NCBI GenBank assembly: GCA_943735955.1
Contig: OX030970.1
Coordinates: forward strand, 4,331,546 to 4,395,545
Reading direction: 5' to 3'
DNA length: 64,000 nucleotides
Source: Piscicola geometra
Lineage: Eukaryota; Annelida; Clitellata; Hirudinida; Piscicolidae
Position numbers and translations under genes: made by a program. Positions 1 to 26,834 of the stretch are shown here, piece by piece. The notes below the pieces were generated by a model. That model ran no database searches. It was not told the DNA's origin and was given only the letters and a program-made list of their open reading frames with translations. How positions within the stretch are numbered: position 1 is the first letter of the stretch; every line of letters begins with the position of its first letter.

Positions 1-791
1 AAATAATAAAATCAAATACCATACAAAGTAAGTAAAATGATACAATAAAATACCATACAAAAGACACAAAATAATGTTATACAATGCCGTAATACAAAAA
101 ATACTATTCGGTCAAACAAAATACACAAAAATAACCAAATCAAGCAAAGGAGTATACTAAATTAAAGAAATGAAAAAGGAGTAAAAAGTGTGTTCGCACG
201 TCGAAAGTCGCTGAATTAGTTTACTTTTTCAAGGGGATCCAGGGCAGCTTTAAAAAACATTTTTTTGGAAATTATTTTCAATTGGTTTCAACAAAACTCT
301 TAAAATGAAAAACAAAATTAATGAAAAATAATTAGAAAAATTAGCTTGATTTTTATACTTAGTTTTGAAAATATGGTTTTTAAATTGTTTTTCGAAGAAA
401 CTTTGAAAACTAAATTAGAAAATATTTGACTTTTAAAATTAATTTTAAGCCCTCAAATTAAAAAATCCTAAATTTAATACAAAAGTTTCAAAAATATTTT
501 TATTTGATAATTATTTTTAATAACACTAATAAAAAAATATGTTCAAAAGTCTTAAATATTAAGCATTCAAGATAAGTATTTTTTCTTAAAAATAATTTTA
601 AACGCGCTTGAAAATGTGAACTTTTTTCAACTTAGCAATTATAATTTATTCATTGTATTCTCTCTCCCCCAACTCATCTCTACCATCCCATTTTCACCAA
701 CTCATCTTTACCAAAAATCTCCATCAACCATCTCCACCAGCCCATCCCCAACCAAACCACATTTCTCATCTGCCCATAACCCCTTTTCAAG
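1..791. other. AT-rich non-coding stretch
   Basis: This is A/T-rich sequence with short variants of (AATAC)n-like repeats at 1-150 and a pyrimidine-rich tract at about 660-790 that ends in a splice acceptor. I find no exon here. It is probably an intron of the synaptotagmin-like gene whose earlier exons lie left of the window. Confidence 0.5.
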
Positions 792-3422
792 GTAAGTGAT
801 TTGAACCCGTACCTCAAGCTGATGTTGGTGAGAAGAACCGGAAAGGATAACGAAGAAGATAATTTTTATTCATCCAACAATTCACCAACCCATCCATTCA
901 TTCACCCCTCTTCCTATCCATCACCTCATCCCTTCAATCATTCATCCATGAATTCACGACCCCGCTCTTCAACGAATTCATTCGGCACACAACACATCCA
1001 AGCATTCATTCATCCGTGCATCCACCACCAAACCACCATCAAACTTCGGAACACAAACCCCGTGTGGAACGAAACTTTCACTTTCAGTTTTGATCCCCAA
1101 AAAGAATACACCCTCAAAATACAAAATAAAAACTTCACCAGATCCCAAAACCATCCCACCCACTCGCACGCCACCCTCCACCTCCCCCATCCCAACCTCT
1201 TTTCTGGAGTCCCACTGTGGATAGACTTGAAACCAGTGAAAGTAAGGGGGGGGAGAGGGTTGTGGTAGTAGTTGTGATGATGGTTATCGTTTAGGTGGTT
1301 AGAGTGGTGGTAGTTTTGTTTGTTGTTTTGATTGAGATGGAGATGTTGTTTGTGATGATGATAGAGATTGAGATGGTAGTGGTGGTTGTGATTATGATAG
1401 AGGTTGGGATGGTAGTGGTGGTTGTGATTATTATGGAGGTCGGGATGGTAGTGGTGGCTGTGATTATTATGGAGGTTGGGATGGTAGTGGTTGTGGTGAT
1501 GATGATACAGGTTGAGATGGTAGTGTTGTTTGTGATGATAATGACTCTTGTAAAAAATATTTTCGTATTTTATAAAATGGAAGTTTAGGGATCGAATTGG
1601 AAAAGATAGTTGTGGTTATAATTAAACTTACGGAAGTGATGATAACAGTATGTTAATTTCAAAAATAAAAAGTCTATTAAACATTTTTCTGAAAAAAACT
1701 GCCACTTAACAATGGACTGGATGCAAGACAAGCCACCCTAAAAGAAAGACTTTAAATAATTAAAGTTTCATGGAATTCATTTTTTACCCAGACGGCTTAA
1801 AAACTCTGTTCTAACCCGACACGCACCAATTTGTGAAATGCAGAATTTCAAATTTAGAGAAAATGCCGGTTAAAAATTGGATCACAGTTTTGAAAGCATC
1901 TTTGAAGACTAAATTTCCGGTTTAAAAATGGGAAAACTAATTATTTTCCTGGTCATCATCTCGGCCTATATTCGTCTTGTGGACTCATTTGTTTTCGTCG
2001 CAATCTTTAAAAAAACGATCAGCAGATTTTTTGTTTAGTTTTTTTATTTTTTAAAAATAAAAAGAAGTTAAAAAACAAAAAACAATTTATTTAAAAAAAG
2101 TTTTTTACTTTTTTTCAAGTAAATGCGTTTCGATTTATATTAAGTAAAAACCGTGAAAATGTTTTACATTTTAAAAATCAACCCTCTTTTAATTTTTTTT
2201 CATTATTTTTATTCTATATTTTCACCCATGATTTTTATTTTTCATTTTTCCATTATTTTTAATATCTATTTTTTTCAGTCCTTTTCATTATAACTTTTCT
2301 CCCATAATTTTTATTTCCCATTTCTCCATTCTTTTTAATTTTAATCACTCCCATTTCCTCTCCTCCTCGCATCTTTTCCATATATTCTCACAGGGTTCAT
2401 TTCCCTCCCTCCTCCCCCCAATATTTACATTCCCCCCCCTCTTCCCCCCTCAATATTTAAATTTCCCTCCCTCCCCCTTCTGCCCCAATATTTACTTTTC
2501 CCTCCCCCCCCCCCCAATATTTCCAATCCCCCCTACTCTCCTTTTTCTTATCCACTCCCATCCAGGGGGACCAGCCAGAAGAGCTGGGCCACCTTCTCAT
2601 CTCCCTCAACTACCTCTCCAAGGCGGGTCGTCTCAACGTCAGCGTTGTCAGGGCAACCAACATTCTCCAGACCGACCCCTGCCAACTCACAGGTGAGAGG
2701 GGGGAAGGAGGAGGGGAAGGAGGGGAGGGAGGGGAAGGAGAGATAATAGTGATGGTGATAAAATGATAATTATTTTAATGATAATGATGATGATACTTAG
2801 GGTAATAAGAGAATTATGATAGGCCTGCTACCACTCCACCACTTAAACCTCTTATACTTTTGCTTCCCACCCACCATCTCTATCACTACCACCACCACCA
2901 CTGCTTCACCTACTACCAAAATCACTGCTTCACTACCCACCACCACTATCACTACCCACCACCACCATCACCACCCACCACCACCATCACTACCCACCAC
3001 CACCATCACTACTACCCACCCCCCCCCCCTCACTCCCGACAGACTCCTACGTCAAGGCAAAACTATTAGACGAGCAAAAGGTCTTGAAGGTCCGACGCAC
3101 CGAGTGGGTGAACGCCACTTGCCACCCGCGTTACGAACAGTCGCTCAGCTTCGATGTGGCTCACAACCGCATCCAACACTGCAGTCTCCTGATTGACGTG
3201 ACGTCACGCAGAAGAGGCTGTTGCGAAGGGGTGAGAGGCAGTTTCAAGAAGGGGATGGTGATCGGAAGGGTGGTGCTGGGGCGTGGGGGCGCGTGTAATG
3301 CTGCCCGGAAACAGTGGAAAGAGTTGGGCGCGTGCCCTCATCCCGCCCTGCCTCAGTGGCACGCCCTGTTGAGCGATAATGTGGTCAAGGAACAATATCC
3401 TTCTCTAGCGTTTTTGCTGTAA
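792..3422 (+). CDS. synaptotagmin-like tandem C2 protein, 3' part
   Basis: Three exons join in phase: 792-1241 (acceptor TTTTCAAG, donor GTAAGG), 2566-2692 (donor GTGAGA) and 3043-3422 with stop TAA, giving 318 codons plus stop. Exon 1 holds a C2A half, with SDLNPYLKLML (the usual SDPYVKLxL strand) and RNTNPVWNETFTF. It ends in LWIDLKPVK. Exon 2 starts the second C2 domain (LGHLLISLNYLSKAGRLNVSVVRA), followed by TDSYVKAKL and a terminal IGRVVLG...QWHALL. This order and the final W-H-x-L motif are typical of synaptotagmin and related vesicle-trafficking proteins. The first calcium-loop acidic residues survive in part, but the third loop (IDVTSRRRGC) lacks the usual aspartates, so the second C2 probably does not bind calcium. 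C2A carries about 60 extra residues rich in His, Pro and Ser, encoded by TCAT/CATC-like repeats at about 870-1030. The gene start lies outside the window. The exact subfamily is not recognised. Confidence 0.8.
1260..1540. repeat. GT-rich minisatellite in intron
   Basis: Degenerate units of roughly 45-50 bp built from gaggttgggatggtagtggt and ttgtgattat. The array lies inside the first intron seen here of the synaptotagmin-like gene (1242-2565). The rest of this intron is AT-rich, then C/T-rich before the acceptor. Confidence 0.7.
2885..3030. repeat. ACC/CAT trinucleotide repeat in intron
   Basis: An imperfect ACC/ATC tract fills most of the 350-nt intron 2693-3042 and runs into a C-homopolymer directly before the acceptor. 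Confidence 0.7.
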
Positions 3423-4750
3423 ATTTTTGCATAAAAACGGGATTGACAAGCTTGATAGCGGGGAGTTAAAATAATGAAGAAATGAAAAAGAGGAGAGTAT
3501 GAACAGTTTAAGACAATTGCGTGGGAAAAAAAGTTTTAAATAGTTTAAAACTGAAAAAGTGGGGTGAAGGGAGGAACCAGTTTTATTTAATCATCTTTTT
3601 ACGTCTTGACAGTTCACAGACCATTGCCACTTTTCCTTACGTATATTGTATAGTCCTGTGTGAGCTTCAGTATTTAAAACAGTTTCTTTCCATATTCCAC
3701 TGCAAGATTATCAAGTTTCAAAATTATTGATCTAATATTGTTTTTTTGTTTTTGTTCTTATCATTTTATTGTACTGCTGTTTAATTATGTTTTCCATTAT
3801 GGTATCACTTTGTTTTTATAATTTTATTTTCTTTTTCCTTATTAGAACTGTACCGAATTTTTCTTTGTTTTCGCTGTTTAAGCAAACAGTGGGCATTTTA
3901 TTTAATGTGGATTCGTTTAATCTCTTCAGTCTGATTGAAACCGTCAATAATCACATTTAATGTGTCTATTTAAACCAATTTATAAATAGTTCAGCAAATT
4001 ACCTTTAATGCCTCCATATATTTTCTGAAACAGCATTTTTCAATTTTTTTTAATCCTTTTTACCGAATTTTTGAATTAAAAATTCTATGTGATTGAAACT
4101 ATGAGGCTTATTAGTTATGGTTTATACATTCCACAATGAACTGGGCATCAAATCGTTAAGCCGCTAAAACTTTTTCATTCAAGTTGACATTTTCATTAAC
4201 GGTTTAACTTTTTATTTAACTTTGAAATTCAATAAAGAACTAATTAACATTTGTTACAATATACTTGCGTTAATCTGTTAATTTGTGGTAATAACCGTAA
4301 TTTTATGAAACTTCTAAGACGTTTTCAGTCTATTATTTCATACAATCACTGTATTTCAAATATTTAGTATAAATAAAGTTTATCTAAATTTTAGTTATAT
4401 TGTTCTTGGGTAGTAAATTCAGATTACTTTGTACGTGATGTGCTCATGCTCATGTTGGTAACATATAATTCGTTGCTGCTCCTTTTCAGTTTATTTATTT
4501 CGTTCATTTCCAATGTAGCACTGCATGCATGTGCATCGTAAACTAGAAGATTTTGTGCCTTAACCAGACTCTTGTTAAACTAGAAACAAAACAGTATTTT
4601 GTGTGCATTTAAGCGCCTATTTGAGTCCATTCGTTTTTGTGTGCATTTGTGAACTCTTCATGATCTAATCTAATGTTTGGAGCGTGTTGGTACCGTGATT
4701 CCGTGATGCGTCATGTCTTCTCACGAATTTGGATTAATAAGAAGAAAAAG
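3423..4750. other. 3' UTR and intergenic DNA
   Basis: AT-rich sequence without a convincing coding segment. Several AATAAA-type hexamers (for example near 4230 and 4371) could end the synaptotagmin-like transcript, but none is decisive. Confidence 0.4.
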
Positions 4751-4751
4751 A

Positions 4752-4918
4752 ATAAGAATAATGACGAGCATTATTATAGTGGCGTATAACCCGAACGGGC
4801 TTCCAGGCCACTTTGGCTGCATATTTTCATTTGCGCCTTTGGGTTGCAATTGAACCTAGGACCTTTCATTATTGGTCAAAGCCGAGAGTCGTTGCCGATT
4901 CAGCTACCTGTTCACCCA
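4752..4918 (-). mobile_element. tRNA-derived SINE, type B, copy 1
   Basis: Read on the minus strand, this starts near GGTGAACAGG. It has a perfect pol III A box (TAGCTGAATCGG) and a B-box-like GGTTCAATTGC, then a body ending TTATACGCCACTATAATAATGC and an (ATT)n tail. The same element occurs at 61015-61190 on the plus strand. A tRNA-like head, an unrelated body and a simple tail define a SINE. The family name is not known to me. Confidence 0.8.
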
Positions 4919-5169
4919 CACATAAACACTCCCTTCTACCCCCCCCCCCCCCCACACACTCCCAATAATTCAGAATTATCTGATGGCGTGATGAGGTTTC
5001 AAATGTAAAGTCTCAGACCTCTTCAGTGGTGTGACACAGCATAGAGAGAGCAGCAGAAGCCACGGGTCACACGTAGACAAAGCGCTAAACATGCTCAAGT
5101 TAGAGACTGAATCCAAGAACTTTAAATTTCGTGCTATACTAGTAATATTTGTTTCTTTCAAGCCTTTTC

Positions 5170-6225
5170 AAATATAGTTTTATATTTCTTAAAAAAGAAA
5201 TGTCATAATAAAAACTAAAAATTTTACGTTTAATTGATAACTTCCTTTTTGAAAACAAGTTAACTGAATTTTGGTTAACGGATTAACTGTTTAAAAAGTT
5301 GACTTATTGATCAACTGTTCTCACATGTGATTGCACAGTACTTAAATTCAGAAATAGTTCACTCCATTATGCGTAATTAGGATGAAAGTTACCGTTTTTA
5401 TGTATTTTCCTATTTCAACTTCTCGAACGAAATAAATAACATTTAATATTCCCTCATTTATCACACGTCGATCATTTTGTTTCTTCAAATGGCAATTTCC
5501 ACACCATCCATTACGAAGCGAATCAAAAAACCTTTCAAACATTTTCATCAAGCATCCACACCAAAGCCATGCGACCATTTATCACAAAAACGCGAAGAAT
5601 TGATGAATGGATGTTGGTTGCCTCTTTTGCTGAATCCACCTTTTTCATCCATCTTTTGTAAGTCTCTGTGACAGTGCTCTGGCTAATTTGCCTTTTTTTG
5701 AATATATTTTTAATGTTGTGTATTGTGTTAAGTTTTGTAGACTTCAATATTGAAAGATGAGCTCTATAACTGTTCACGGATGTATTGGACCGTTTTAACC
5801 TCCTTTGCTTCAATTTAAAAACATTTTTTTTTTATTGTAACATTATTTATGTAGTTAAATTCTTTTCCTTGGTGTACTACCCTACCCTCCATTCATCATT
5901 CCAATCATTATCATCATTCATACATTTGAATGGAAACAAAAGTCCCAGCTGTCTGGCCATCCTTCTTTAGTCTTTTTTATTAAATCATTTTTATTTTTAA
6001 ATTTGGTCTCGAAGCTCGTTCGGGTTTACGTCACGTTTATGATATTCGTCGCTGCATTTTATCGTTTGATGTGTCGGTGCTTCATTCACTCACCCTCTCA
6101 TTTTCAAAATATTGTGTTCTGTAAATTAAAAAATAATTCATCCATCACTTATTCACAAACATTCCCAGTGATCCCACCAAACGAGTTGCATTACCATAAA
6201 ACATTTATTTAGAGCCTTTAATTCT
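5170..6225. other. AT-rich intergenic DNA
   Basis: No supported gene. Short open frames here lack splice context or similarity to known domains. Confidence 0.4.
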
Positions 6226-7695
6226 TTTCCATCCATCCATCCTTCTGCATTCATCTAACCATCCTTCTTTATCCATATTCCATCCATCCATCCATCCATC
6301 CTTCCTCCTTTTCTCCCATCCATATTCCATCCATCTATCCTTCTTAATTTTCTTCCGTCCATCCATTCTTCTTCTCTTCTATCCATCTTCCATCCATCCA
6401 TCTTCCTTCTCTTCCATCCATCTTCTATCCATGCATCCTACTTCTCTTCCATCCATCCATCTTCCATCCATCCATCTTCTATCCATCCATCTTCCATCCA
6501 TCCATCTTCTATCTATCCATCCATCCATCCGTCCATCTTCCATCCATCCATCTTCCATCCATCCATCCAACCATCTTCCATCCATCCATCTTCCATCCAT
6601 CCATCTTCCATCCATCCATCCATCCATCTTCCATCCATCCATCCATCCATTCTCTTTCTCTTCCATCCATCCATCCATCTATTTTTTTTCCATCCATCTT
6701 CCATCCTCCTTCTCTTCCATCCATCCATCTTCTTTCTCTTTCATCCAACCATCTTCCTTCTCTTCCAACCATATTCCATTCATCCATCTTCCATCGATCC
6801 ATCTTCCATCGACCCATCTTCCATCGATCCATCTTCCATCGATCCATCTTCCATCGATCCATCTTCCATCGATCCATCTTCCATCCATCCATCTTCCATC
6901 CATCCATCTTTCATCCATCCATCCATTCTCCTTTTCTTCCATCCATTCATTTTCCATCCATCTTCCATCCATCTTCTATCCATCTTCCATCCAACCATCT
7001 TCCATCCATCTTCCTTCCACCCATTTTCCATCCATTCATCTTCTCTCCAGCTATTTTCCATCCATCCATCTCCCATCCATCCATCTTCCATCTATCTATC
7101 TTCCATCCATCCATCCTTCTTCCTTCCATCCATATTTCTTCTCTTCCATCCATCTTCCGTCCATCCATCCTCATTCTCTTCCATCCATTCATTCATCTTC
7201 CATCCATCCATCCATCCATCCTCATTTTCTTCCATTCATCCATCCATCCATCCATCCATCTTCCATCCATCCATTTTCCATCCATTCATCTTCCATCCAT
7301 CTCCCATCCATCCATCTCCCATCCATCCATCTCCCATCCATCCATCTTCCATCCATCATTTTTCCATCCATCCATCCATCTTCCATCCATCCATCCTTCT
7401 TTCGTCCATCTATCTTTCTTCTCTTCCATCCATTTTCCATCCATCCATCCTTCTTTTCTTCCATCCATCCATTCATCCTTCATCTTTCATCCATCCATCC
7501 ATCCATCCATCCATTCATCCTTCTTTTTTCATCCATCCATCCATCCATCCATCCATTTATCCATCCATCCATCCATCCATCCATCCATCCATCCATCCAT
7601 CCATCTATCTTCTTTCTTTTCCATCCAACCATCTTTCTTCTTTTCCAACCATCTTCCATCCATCCATCTTCCATCCATTCATCCTACTTCTTACA
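6226..7695. repeat. 1.5 kb (CATC)n satellite
   Basis: An almost uninterrupted CCATCCATC array with higher-order phrases such as CCATCCATCTT, CCATCGATCC and TTCTCTTCCATCC. It is open in several frames on both strands only because the repeat lacks stop codons; the 426-codon frame at 6431-7711 is therefore not a gene. Confidence 0.95.
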
Positions 7696-8002
7696 TTCAT
7701 CCTCATTGTAAAAATTGTCAAAATGGCATATAATGAGATATTCCATTGATTTTAGTATTTACGGATTGATGATTATTAAAATTAATTGGAGCTGTTTCAA
7801 TGACTAATTTGTTAAATTAGCTTAAAGAAAAAGAATTTTATTATTTTTTCAAATTAAATAACTTAATTAATTGATCTCAATAAATTATTTAAATTCTACT
7901 CATTCCAATAACGAGACTTCATAGGAAACTAGTATTGTTTTACTTTCCTTCACTACCTCCCTAGGTTAGGAATGAGAAGCCTGCGTCCCTACTGCCTTCC
8001 AT

Positions 8003-8078
8003 GGATGTGGATAGCGCTCTTGAATTTGATGAAAAAGCGCTATAGAAATTTATTTGATTGATTGATTTGATTGGTTGC
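8003..8078 (+). mobile_element. SINE 3' tail (GCGCTATAGAAAT type)
   Basis: This contains gatagcgctcttgaatttg, then aagcgctatagaaattt and a (GATT)n tail. Closely related tails lie at 17755-17810 and 37633-37715. Such GCGCTATA-plus-repeat ends are the shared 3' ends of SINEs that borrow a LINE reverse transcriptase. Confidence 0.65.
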
Positions 8079-8129
8079 CGTTTCTCATGCTTCCTCCCGG
8101 ATAAAAATTCTGATTCCCCGTTGCCCGTC

Positions 8130-8300
8130 ACAACTATGGCGAGTTGGTTGGCTCAGATGGTAAGACGTTGGACTTGCAACTGAAAAGTCGCCAGTTTGAA
8201 TCGCTGTTGAGCCAACCGTGGTCTATCATATACCTAGTGTATACGATGCGGTGTTTCATGTTGGTTTGGTGCCTTTGTTGCTTGCCATGACGCATTGAAA
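8130..8300 (+). mobile_element. tRNA-derived SINE, type A, copy 1
   Basis: A box TGGCTCAGATGG at 8149-8160 matches the pol III consensus exactly. The B-box-like GTTTGAATC is at 8194-8202. A downstream segment, atcatatacctagtgtat, is shared with the copy at 34709-34940. The head cannot be folded into a functional tRNA with a CCA-type acceptor stem, so it is a SINE rather than a tRNA gene. Confidence 0.8.
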
Positions 8301-9165
8301 ATAGGGAAAGATATTGAATTCAATCGAAAGTTGATAGGGCACACACTTGAAAGGTGTTTTGCCGACGCTAGGTTGTGGGATCAGGCGTAATTTATTCAGA
8401 GTCCAAAAAGAATTTACGAGCCGAAACACATTTGATATCAATTTGAAAATAGACGTTGTTATACATTCTTGTTGTAATATGTATTCTCCAATAAACGCGC
8501 ACTTTTCAATTGGGTTGGAGCTTTATGGCGTGTTAGAATTACCACAGTTACCCAAGTAAATTTTTACGATCTAACACATCATGGGTGGTCTAAAGGGCCA
8601 TTTGCAGTTTCACTCTTGAAAGTTTATGCTTAGACATGCATGGTTCAATCTTTAAGACAAGCTTACAACTACTGGCAGAATCAACCGTGTAACCAACAGA
8701 TCAATCAGTTAACACAGGAACAAGAAGCCTAGCATTGGTGACCTATAGTGGACGAGTTTTCTAGTTTTCATCGATTTTCGGCGCTAAAGTCTCGATCAAA
8801 AGTGTTTCACCAACTTCAAGTCTTTGATTCAGCGAGATTAACTGACAAACTGACGCTAACAAATGAAACTTTGACAGCTAACATATATCATGTAAGTAAC
8901 ATACATTTAACCAATGCATTGAGTTAGCATTTCACCCACCAATCAGATCTGCTTCTCTCTAGCTTAAAAGTCAGCCACGTTAGAAATTTGAACGCATCTC
9001 AGTTTTGGAGGTTTATCGGTTGGAAAACTACTCCACCTAAGGTTTTAACTTTCGTTATAATTTGAATTTCGTATAAATCATTATTTTGTAAGAATAATTG
9101 TTCAAAATTATAATAATTAACTAGATTTTTTTAACGTTTCTAGTTTGAAAAGAACAAGCCGAAGC
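8300..9165. other. intergenic DNA upstream of the repeat-protein gene
   Basis: No coding segment is supported. I see no clear TATA box in the 100 bp before 9166. Confidence 0.35.
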
Positions 9166-10041
9166 ATGGAGAAAGCATTTTTAGTTTTTCTCCTTCTTCT
9201 TCTCTCCGCGCCTTCTTTCCTTTTAGGCCAGGATACTGAGTCTGACCCACTTGACCCATCATCCCAACAGGACCCACCATCCCAACTTGACCCATCATCC
9301 CAACTTGACCCATCATCCCAACCTGACCCATCATCCCAGCAGGACCCACCATCCCAGCCTGACCCACCATCCCAACCTGACCCACCATCCCAACCTGACC
9401 CACCATCCCAACCTGACCCACCATCCCAACTTGACCCATCATCCCAGCCTGACCCACCATCCCAACCTGACCCACCATCCCAACCTGACCCACCATCCCA
9501 ACCTGACCCACCATCCCAACTTGACCCACCATTCCAACCTGACCCACCATCCCAACCTGACCCACCATCCCAACCTGACCCACCATCCCAGCCTGACCCT
9601 CCATCCCAGCTTGACCCACCATCCCAACCTGACCCACCATCCCAACCTGACCCACCATCCCAACCTGACCCACCATCCCAGCCTGACCCACCATCCCAAC
9701 CTGACCCACCATCCCAACCTGACCCACTATCCCAACCTGACCCACCATCCCAACCTGACCCACTATCCCAACCTGACCCACCATCCCAACCTGACCCACC
9801 ATCCCAACCTGACCCACCATCCCAACCTGACCCACCATCCCAACCTGACCCACCATCCCAATCTGACCCACCATCCCAACCTGACCCACCATCCCAACCT
9901 GACCCACCATCCCAATCTGACCCACCATCCCAGCCTGACCCACCATCCCAACCTGACCCACCATCCCAACCTGACCCACCATCCCAGCCTGACCCACCAT
10001 CCCAATCTGACCAAGACCAAGACCAAGACCAATCTGTCTAA
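9166..10041 (+). CDS. secreted DPPSQP-repeat protein
   Basis: This is a single-exon frame of 291 codons plus stop, starting at the ATG at 9166. It begins with a clear signal peptide (MEKAFLVFLLLLLSAPSFLLG, cleavage expected before QDTESD). From about residue 27 it is an unbroken array of roughly 40 hexapeptides with consensus DPPSQP, encoded by an 18-bp unit (CCACCATCCCAACCTGAC). It ends in a short DQDQDQDQSV tail. Variants are DPSSQL, DPPSQL, DPLSQP and DPPSQS. The array is in the signal-peptide frame from start to stop, which supports real coding; the reverse-strand 286-codon frame is a shadow. Proline, glutamine and aspartate content suggests an extended, acidic extracellular polymer, for example in mucus, matrix or adhesive. 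Function is unknown. Alternatively it could be a non-coding minisatellite that happens to follow a signal-like frame. Confidence 0.65.
   Translation: MEKAFLVFLLLLLSAPSFLLGQDTESDPLDPSSQQDPPSQLDPSSQLDPSSQPDPSSQQDPPSQPDPPSQPDPPSQPDPPSQPDPPSQLDPSSQPDPPSQPDPPSQPDPPSQPDPPSQLDPPFQPDPPSQPDPPSQPDPPSQPDPPSQLDPPSQPDPPSQPDPPSQPDPPSQPDPPSQPDPPSQPDPLSQPDPPSQPDPLSQPDPPSQPDPPSQPDPPSQPDPPSQPDPPSQSDPPSQPDPPSQPDPPSQSDPPSQPDPPSQPDPPSQPDPPSQPDPPSQSDQDQDQDQSV
9241..10010 (+). repeat. 18-bp coding minisatellite
   Basis: About 43 tandem copies of an 18-bp unit. Most changes are C/T or A/G at the wobble of the Gln, Pro or Leu codons, and there are no frame-disrupting indels. Confidence 0.95.
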
Positions 10042-24709
<14,668 letters not shown>

Positions 24710-25047
24710 CTGTGGTGGTGGTGGGGGTGGTAACAGTGATGGTGGTGATAGTGATCCCTATGGTGGAGATGATAATGATACCTGTGGTAACACTACAGTG
24801 GTGATGAGGGTAAAGAAGCGAAAACACGATTATGCTGTTGTTTCAAAATTCTAGGATTCCCCAATGATTCCCTGATCATTAGTGTTTACGAATTGTTTGT
24901 TGGGGAGTTGTAAATCTCCGAAAGATTCCGTTGTAAGAACTTCAAAAGATGAACCGCTGACAAACACCAGCACGACTTACATCATTTCTTCTTCATGTGT
25001 TTACCAGACCCTCCTAAATCATATATTAATAATGGATGGTGTGTGTA

Positions 25048-25212
<165 letters not shown>

Positions 25213-25757
25213 GTGAGAGTTTACATACAAGTTCATTAGCTTGAGGTTAATTGCTAATAAAAAAAAACAGAATTTGTGAGGCGCTTTATTCTGAGTTTTT
25301 AAAAACTGTATAACTTTATTTATTTATTTCAGCGATTCGTATTATTTGAAAGAATCTTGTTGAGGTTGTTTCGATTTTCATTTTTTTATTTTATTTTTAT
25401 TTTTTATTTTCCCAACATTTTTGCATCTTGAAGTTAATCCAGCCTTGTTTTTGGATGCCCATGAGGATAGTTAAAGGCTTAAATTGATACTTTTCAAATT
25501 TAAAGATTTTAATATTTTAAAAAAAAGTCTAGTAAATAAAAAAACATATTTAATGACTAGATTAATAACAAAAATAATACAATAACAATAACATAATAAT
25601 AATAATAATAAATATTGCAATTAAAAACATACAATATCATTATGATATGTATAAAAGGTATATTTTCCAATAATGTGGAATGCCAGCTGCAGTGAGGGGT
25701 GAAATGTGAAATGGAACTAGATTAGAGTTTCTAGATAGTGAGGTCTGTAAACTCTCA

Positions 25758-25914
<157 letters not shown>

Positions 25915-26275
25915 AAAGTTAGGAAAATAATAATAATAATACACAATAAAAATAATAAACAATAATAATAATAACAACGATAATAACAATAATAATATAT
26001 TTCTTTCCAAGGCTGTTGATCTCTCAGCAGTTGTACTCTGTTCTGTTTATCCTTCAGCTAGGTTACTATCGTTATTATTATTTAGATTATTTTTTAATTA
26101 CATTTAATTTATGTATGCTATTAAACTTATTAGATTTTGTCAAATTATAATAACCAATTAATTGATTTTTTAATATTTTAATATTTATATTTTTTTTCGT
26201 GTTAAGGTTTTAATTTAATTGACGATGGGATGTCGAACTAATAAGTTATGAAGAAACTTTATCTGCATCCTTGAG

Positions 26276-26277
<2 letters not shown>

Positions 26278-26314
<37 letters not shown>

Positions 26315-26322
26315 TGTGTTTG
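26278..26322. repeat. (TG)n microsatellite, short
   Basis: A roughly 45-bp TG run with TA and TT interruptions. Confidence 0.9.
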
Positions 26323-26744
26323 TAGATGTCTAAATATTTTAAATCTTAAAATAATTAAAAACCAATTAGAGGCAATTCATTTTAAAAGACTCCCTAAAAT
26401 GTCGCGCTACATAAATAAATAAATATCTTTTTCCAAAGAATTTTGGAGAAAGAAAATTTTTCTTAGCCTAACCTTGCTTTTCGAGAGACAGTCAAATTGA
26501 GTACAGAAAGTACAGGATGTTAAGCGATTACAAACTATTTCATGGGTTCTACAATTTTATTTATAACTTAGGTGTCATAAAGAAATCATTTGGCGCCTTT
26601 CATAGTTATTATTATTATTGTAATTATTTTTATTTATATTATCATCATTATTTTCCAGCTCCTTTATCCATCGAAAGGGTTTAGTTCATCCATTGAAACT
26701 ACCACCCAGCATCCCACTCCTTTATATACCCCTCCAAGTTTCAG

Positions 26745-26745
26745 T

Positions 26746-26794
<49 letters not shown>

Positions 26795-26834
26795 CTCACA
26801 CGCTCACACACACACACACACACACACACACATC
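26745..26834. repeat. (CA)n microsatellite
   Basis: Two CA runs separated by acgctcacacgctcacac. A GATGATG-rich tract follows at 26920-27070. Confidence 0.95.

Noticed and set aside
6431..7711. 426-codon open frame of Ile-His-Pro-Ser repeats
   Set aside because: It is the CATC satellite read in a stop-free frame; overlapping frames on both strands are equally open and there is no non-repetitive segment.
9140..10000. 286-codon minus-strand frame opposite the DPPSQP gene
   Set aside because: It is the reverse shadow of the 18-bp array. The plus strand has a signal peptide in frame with the repeat; the minus strand starts inside the repeat.
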